NCBI RefSeq assembly: GCF_900188345.1
Contig: NZ_FZOD01000001.1
Span: 1 to 64,000 of the forward strand
Source of the DNA: Streptosporangium subroseum
GTDB taxonomy: Bacteria > Actinomycetota > Actinomycetes > Streptosporangiales > Streptosporangiaceae
DNA: 64,000 nucleotides
Reading direction: 5' to 3'
Positions 61,312 through 64,000 of the stretch are shown here, one piece after another; position 1 is the stretch's first letter, and every line of letters starts with the position of its first letter. Under the pieces are notes generated by a model. The model was not told the DNA's origin. It ran no database searches and saw nothing but the letters and a program-made list of their open reading frames with translations. The translations under genes were made by a program, and so were the position numbers.

Positions 61312-61920
61312 GTGTTCCGACGTACCCAGACCACCGCGGACGACTCCCCCGCCTCCGATAACGATCCTAAGCCTGCGGGCAAGGGGCGTCCCACACCCAA
61401 GCGCCGGGACGCCGAAGGCCGTCGCCGCCAGCCGGTGAACGCCCCCCAGAATCGCAAAGAGGCCTACAAACAGCTCCGCACGCGCCAGGCCACCGACCGC
61501 GTCAAGGCGCGCGAGGGCATGATGCGCGGCGACGAGAAGTACTTCCCCGCACGCGACCGGGGGCCCGGCCGCAAGTTCGCCCGCGACTGGGTCGACTCTC
61601 GCCGTGTCATCAGCCAGTACTTCCTGCCGTTCTCGCTGGTCATCCTCCTTCTCACCTGGGTTCCCTTCCCGCCGGAAATCCGCCAGCCCGTCTACGTCGC
61701 GGTCATCACGATCGGCTGGCCCGTGATGATGGTCGGCGTGCTGTTCACCTCGGTCTGGGTGTCCTGGAAGGTCAAGAAACTCGTCGCCGAGAAGTTCCCC
61801 GACGAGAGCCTCAAGGGCGTCGGTTTCTACGCCGCCATGCGCGCGCTGCAGATCCGCAAGCTGCGCTTCCCGCCCCCCGCCTTCCTGCCCGGCGGCAAGC
61901 CCGTCCCGCCGAAGAAGTAG
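61312..61920 (+). CDS. DUF3043 membrane protein
   Basis: This is a 202-residue conserved actinobacterial protein. A basic, disordered first half (NAPQNRKEAYKQLRTRQATDRVKAREGMMRGDEKYFPARDRGP is the family core) precedes two membrane helices (about residues 103-120 and 124-148). A basic tail ends it. The function is unknown. The start is the GTG right after the -10 box. It is divergent from the Psp operon, a conserved pairing that suggests an envelope role. Confidence 0.88.
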   Translation: MFRRTQTTADDSPASDNDPKPAGKGRPTPKRRDAEGRRRQPVNAPQNRKEAYKQLRTRQATDRVKAREGMMRGDEKYFPARDRGPGRKFARDWVDSRRVISQYFLPFSLVILLLTWVPFPPEIRQPVYVAVITIGWPVMMVGVLFTSVWVSWKVKKLVAEKFPDESLKGVGFYAAMRALQIRKLRFPPPAFLPGGKPVPPKK

Positions 61921-61945
61921 AGCGCGGGCAAGTAGGTCTTCCCGA

Positions 61946-61977
61946 CCCCGTCTCTCCCGTGGAGAGGCGGGGTTTTT
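61946..61977 (+). terminator. Terminator of the DUF3043 gene
   Basis: The arms CCCCGTCTCTCC and GGAGAGGCGGGG (one G-T pair) close a three-base loop and TTTTT follows directly. Confidence 0.92.
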
Positions 61978-61979
61978 GC

Positions 61980-62143
61980 TGTGCGGGACCCGTTCGCGGG
62001 GGATTTCGGGTGCGATTTCTGATAGCTAGCTGGGAGTTTTCTAACAATTAGCTGTATACAGAACTTGTCGCAATAAGACTTTTATGCAGCATTTGATGCT
62101 TTTATCCCATTCGACCGGATGTCGGAGCTGCCGTTGATCATGG
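61980..62143. other. AT-rich intergenic patch
   Basis: This stretch is much richer in A and T than the rest of the window. It contains a small hairpin (AGCAT/ATGCT, 62088-62100, followed by TTTAT) but no gene. It borders the SMI1-like gene, which may have been gained here. Confidence 0.5.
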
Positions 62144-63538
62144 CTAGTCGGGGATGTTCCACTCCAGCTCGCCGTCGACCACCTCCGGCTTCCAGTAACC
62201 GATGAACCCGCCGGTCTCCAGGGCGTTCGCGGTCGCCTTCAGCAGCTCGTAGTACGAGCCGATCCGGATCTCCCCCGGTGTGAAGCTCATCGTGCCCTCG
62301 TTGTCGGTGTCCCCGACGTCGCCCACCACCGAGTCGATCACCAGATGGTTGCCGCTCCCGTCGGCACCGATCGGGATCATCCGCCCGTCCCACGAGTCCG
62401 ATCGCGGATCGTCGCTCCTCTCCTCCCCATCAGCCTCACACAGCCCTCGCCAGGTGTCGCGGATACCGCGAACCCCCTGGTTCTCGCTGTCGAGAAAGCC
62501 GAAAGCCCAGGTGTCCTCCACGGAGACGGCTCCGTCATGACGGAGCAGGGAGGCCCGAAGGTCGTCGGGGAACCGCAGGCCCATCTGCGCCTCCGCGACC
62601 GCGATCGTCCGGGCCTTGCCGGGCCTGCCGAGCGTGAGACGGGTCTTGGGGGCGTTGGTCTTCAGCCACGTCTCGATCCGCCGCCACTGCCGGTTGACCG
62701 CCCGGGTCACCCCCGGACTGACGGCTCGCACCCTCGGCGCCCGGACCTCCGGCCGGCAGTCCGCGTCCGCGACCGGCTCGCGGACCGGGACCGGCTCCTC
62801 GCCGACCGGCATTTCGTCGGAGGGGACCTCCTCCAGCGTCCCCACGCTGTCCAGGCCGCCCGGGTCGACGTATGTGGAAACCGGGGCGTCCGACCCTTCC
62901 GCGACTGACCCCACATCGATCAGACATTGGCCGAACGTGCGTATCAGGCCATACGTCCCCTCGGCCGCCAGGTCATCTGGCCTTTCTCCTGCCAAGTTGT
63001 CCGGCATTTCGGGACACAAGTCGTTGTCAGGCTCGTCCGGCCTCCAGTCGGAGGTTCCCACGAAGGCCGCCGACTCCTCGACGGTCTCCACCTCCTTCGA
63101 GAAGGCCGTGTTCTCGAGGACCTGCGTGCCGAAGACCAGGAGGCACAGCGCGAGCCCGACAACGCCCCATAGGAGCGGACGGTTCCGGGTGATCTCGCTC
63201 AGGGAAAATCGCGGCAGGGGGTCCCTGGAGAACCCCTTCGGAGTGGACCGCCCGGCGGCATAACGCGCAAGGTAGTCGCCGGTGGGGAGGCCCAGGATCG
63301 GGACCGGAGGCCACGGCGAATCGGACGCGCTCCCGGTCTCCCCCGCCTCGCTCACCCTGTCCCCGGCCGCAATCCCGGGACCCCGGGACGCGTTGTCCCC
63401 AGGACCCTCAGCCGCGCCTCCAGGAATCGCCGGGCCTTGCCGCGCTGGGCGCAGGCGCAGGACCGTCGCGACGATCGCCGCCACCGCGGCGACCACGAGC
63501 GCGAACCGTACCCAGCGGGAGGTGATCAACTTCAGCAC
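62144..63538 (-). CDS. Membrane-anchored SMI1/KNR4-family protein
   Basis: This 464-residue protein carries a C-terminal SMI1/KNR4 domain (residues about 285-464: RRIETWLKTNAPKT, EAQMGLRFPDDLRASLLRHDGA, GRMIPIGADGSGNHLVIDS, IGSYYELLKATANAL). Two membrane segments lie near residues 10-28 and 122-140, with acidic disordered linkers. SMI1/KNR4 proteins often act as immunity proteins to polymorphic toxins, or regulate wall synthesis in fungi. No toxin gene is visible here. The GTG start is used. Its AT-rich flank suggests accessory origin. Confidence 0.82.
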   Translation of the reverse strand: MLKLITSRWVRFALVVAAVAAIVATVLRLRPARQGPAIPGGAAEGPGDNASRGPGIAAGDRVSEAGETGSASDSPWPPVPILGLPTGDYLARYAAGRSTPKGFSRDPLPRFSLSEITRNRPLLWGVVGLALCLLVFGTQVLENTAFSKEVETVEESAAFVGTSDWRPDEPDNDLCPEMPDNLAGERPDDLAAEGTYGLIRTFGQCLIDVGSVAEGSDAPVSTYVDPGGLDSVGTLEEVPSDEMPVGEEPVPVREPVADADCRPEVRAPRVRAVSPGVTRAVNRQWRRIETWLKTNAPKTRLTLGRPGKARTIAVAEAQMGLRFPDDLRASLLRHDGAVSVEDTWAFGFLDSENQGVRGIRDTWRGLCEADGEERSDDPRSDSWDGRMIPIGADGSGNHLVIDSVVGDVGDTDNEGTMSFTPGEIRIGSYYELLKATANALETGGFIGYWKPEVVDGELEWNIPD

Positions 63539-63581
63539 CGGGGCAGAGTATCCCGAAATGAGCTTGTTTCATGATGCCCAC

Positions 63582-63587
63582 TAGGGT
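63582..63587 (+). promoter_or_regulatory. -10 box of the aldo/keto reductase gene
   Basis: TAGGGT ends seven bases before the ATG and no ribosome site lies between, so the transcript is probably leaderless. Confidence 0.5.
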
Positions 63588-63594
63588 CAAACAC

Positions 63595-64000
63595 ATGGAA
63601 TTCCGTCACCTTGGCCGAAGCGGTCTCATCGTCAGCGAGATCAGCTACGGCAACTGGATCACCCACGGTTCCCAGGTCGAGGAGGACGCCGCCAAGCAGT
63701 GCGTGCAGGCCGCCCTCGACGAGGGAATCACCACCTTCGACACCGCCGATGTCTACGCGGGCACCAGGGCGGAGGAAGTGCTCGGCCGGGCGCTGAAGGG
63801 CGTCCGCCGTGAGTCCCTGGAGATTCTCACCAAGGTCTACTGGCCCACCGGCACGGGCCGCAACGACCGCGGGCTTTCCCGCAAGCACATCACCGAGTCC
63901 ATCCACGGCTCGCTGCGGCGTCTGCAGACCGACTACGTCGACCTGTACCAGGCTCACCGCTTCGACAACGAGACGCCGATGGAGGAGACCCTCAAGACCT
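63595..64000 (+). CDS. Aldo/keto reductase (N-terminal part)
   Basis: This NADPH-dependent oxidoreductase is cut by the window edge after about 135 residues. The visible motifs are [31 protein letters not shown] with the catalytic Asp and Tyr, EILTKVYW with the catalytic Lys, and [12 protein letters not shown] with the catalytic His. It resembles YhdN/Kv-beta-type reductases. It is divergent from the SMI1-like gene. Confidence 0.92.
   Translation, partial: MEFRHLGRSGLIVSEISYGNWITHGSQVEEDAAKQCVQAALDEGITTFDTADVYAGTRAEEVLGRALKGVRRESLEILTKVYWPTGTGRNDRGLSRKHITESIHGSLRRLQTDYVDLYQAHRFDNETPMEETLKT

Overview
The window is high-GC DNA with the gene content and order of a filamentous actinobacterium. 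The glkA-ArsA-fadD neighbourhood, the ctaE-qcrCAB supercomplex operon divergent from ctaC-ctaD-ctaF, mycothiol- and PimB-type genes, and GTG/TTG starts on many genes all point this way. Family Streptosporangiaceae (Streptosporangium-like) is my best guess, by inference from gene content only. No rRNA, tRNA, CRISPR array, transposase or prophage was seen; the region looks like conserved chromosomal core with some accessory insertions.

Layout. 1-2.4 kb: the end of an L-rhamnose catabolic locus (rhaI, reading out of the window) divergent from a LacI-type regulator, with AAAACGTTTT operators between them. 2.6-3.8 kb: fluoride-export operon crcB-DUF190-crcB. 4.0-8.3 kb: lipid and envelope genes (PlsC acyltransferase, carboxylesterase, membrane protein, secreted protein, EEP-family protein). 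8.5-14.7 kb: glucokinase, DUF5304 protein, ArsA-like ATPase, SRPBCC protein, phosphoesterase and FadD. 15.0-20.3 kb: a carbohydrate ABC importer next to a GH42 beta-galactosidase. 20.4-24.2 kb: PimB mannosyltransferase, M48 protease, a second peptidase-like protein, and a secreted NlpC/P60 hydrolase behind a c-di-AMP (ydaO-type) riboswitch and a CRP-like site. 25-34 kb: more accessory content (Rrf2 regulator, methyltransferase, LemA, orphan histidine kinase, CGNR regulator divergent from an alpha/beta hydrolase, NlpC/P60 hydrolase, secreted protein, NYN protein).

34-52 kb: phosphotransferase, DEDD-exonuclease/GIY-YIG fusion, Lrp ligand-binding protein, trpD, pseudo-receiver, then ctaE-qcrC-qcrA-qcrB followed by a second full-length qcrB. 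After an L,D-transpeptidase come ctaF-ctaD-ctaC (minus strand) and a cysteine desulfurase-TusA pair. 51.5-64 kb: adenosine-kinase-like PfkB enzyme, ErpA, NadA, SIMPL protein, mycothiol-dependent enzyme with a receptor Ser/Thr kinase, the Psp envelope-stress operon (pspA-pspAA-htpX-pspAB), DUF3043 protein, a membrane-anchored SMI1/KNR4 protein, and the start of an aldo/keto reductase.

How the genes work together. The respiratory block encodes the bcc-aa3 supercomplex. The surrounding ErpA and NadA and the desulfurase-TusA pair serve Fe-S and sulfur metabolism. The Psp operon, NlpC/P60 hydrolases and L,D-transpeptidase serve envelope integrity.

The most notable observations are these. (1) qcrB is tandemly duplicated, and the second copy still carries a decayed in-frame relic of the qcrA 3' end as its translation leader, with a terminator and probably its own promoter between the copies. 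(2) Three sites of identical geometry (CTAACC-N18-GGTTAG) control a CGNR-regulator/hydrolase pair. (3) Unrelated minisatellite arrays recur at or across stop codons, the clearest being a 32-bp array that starts in the arm of the nadA terminator. (4) A c-di-AMP riboswitch precedes a cell-wall hydrolase with an unusual start codon.
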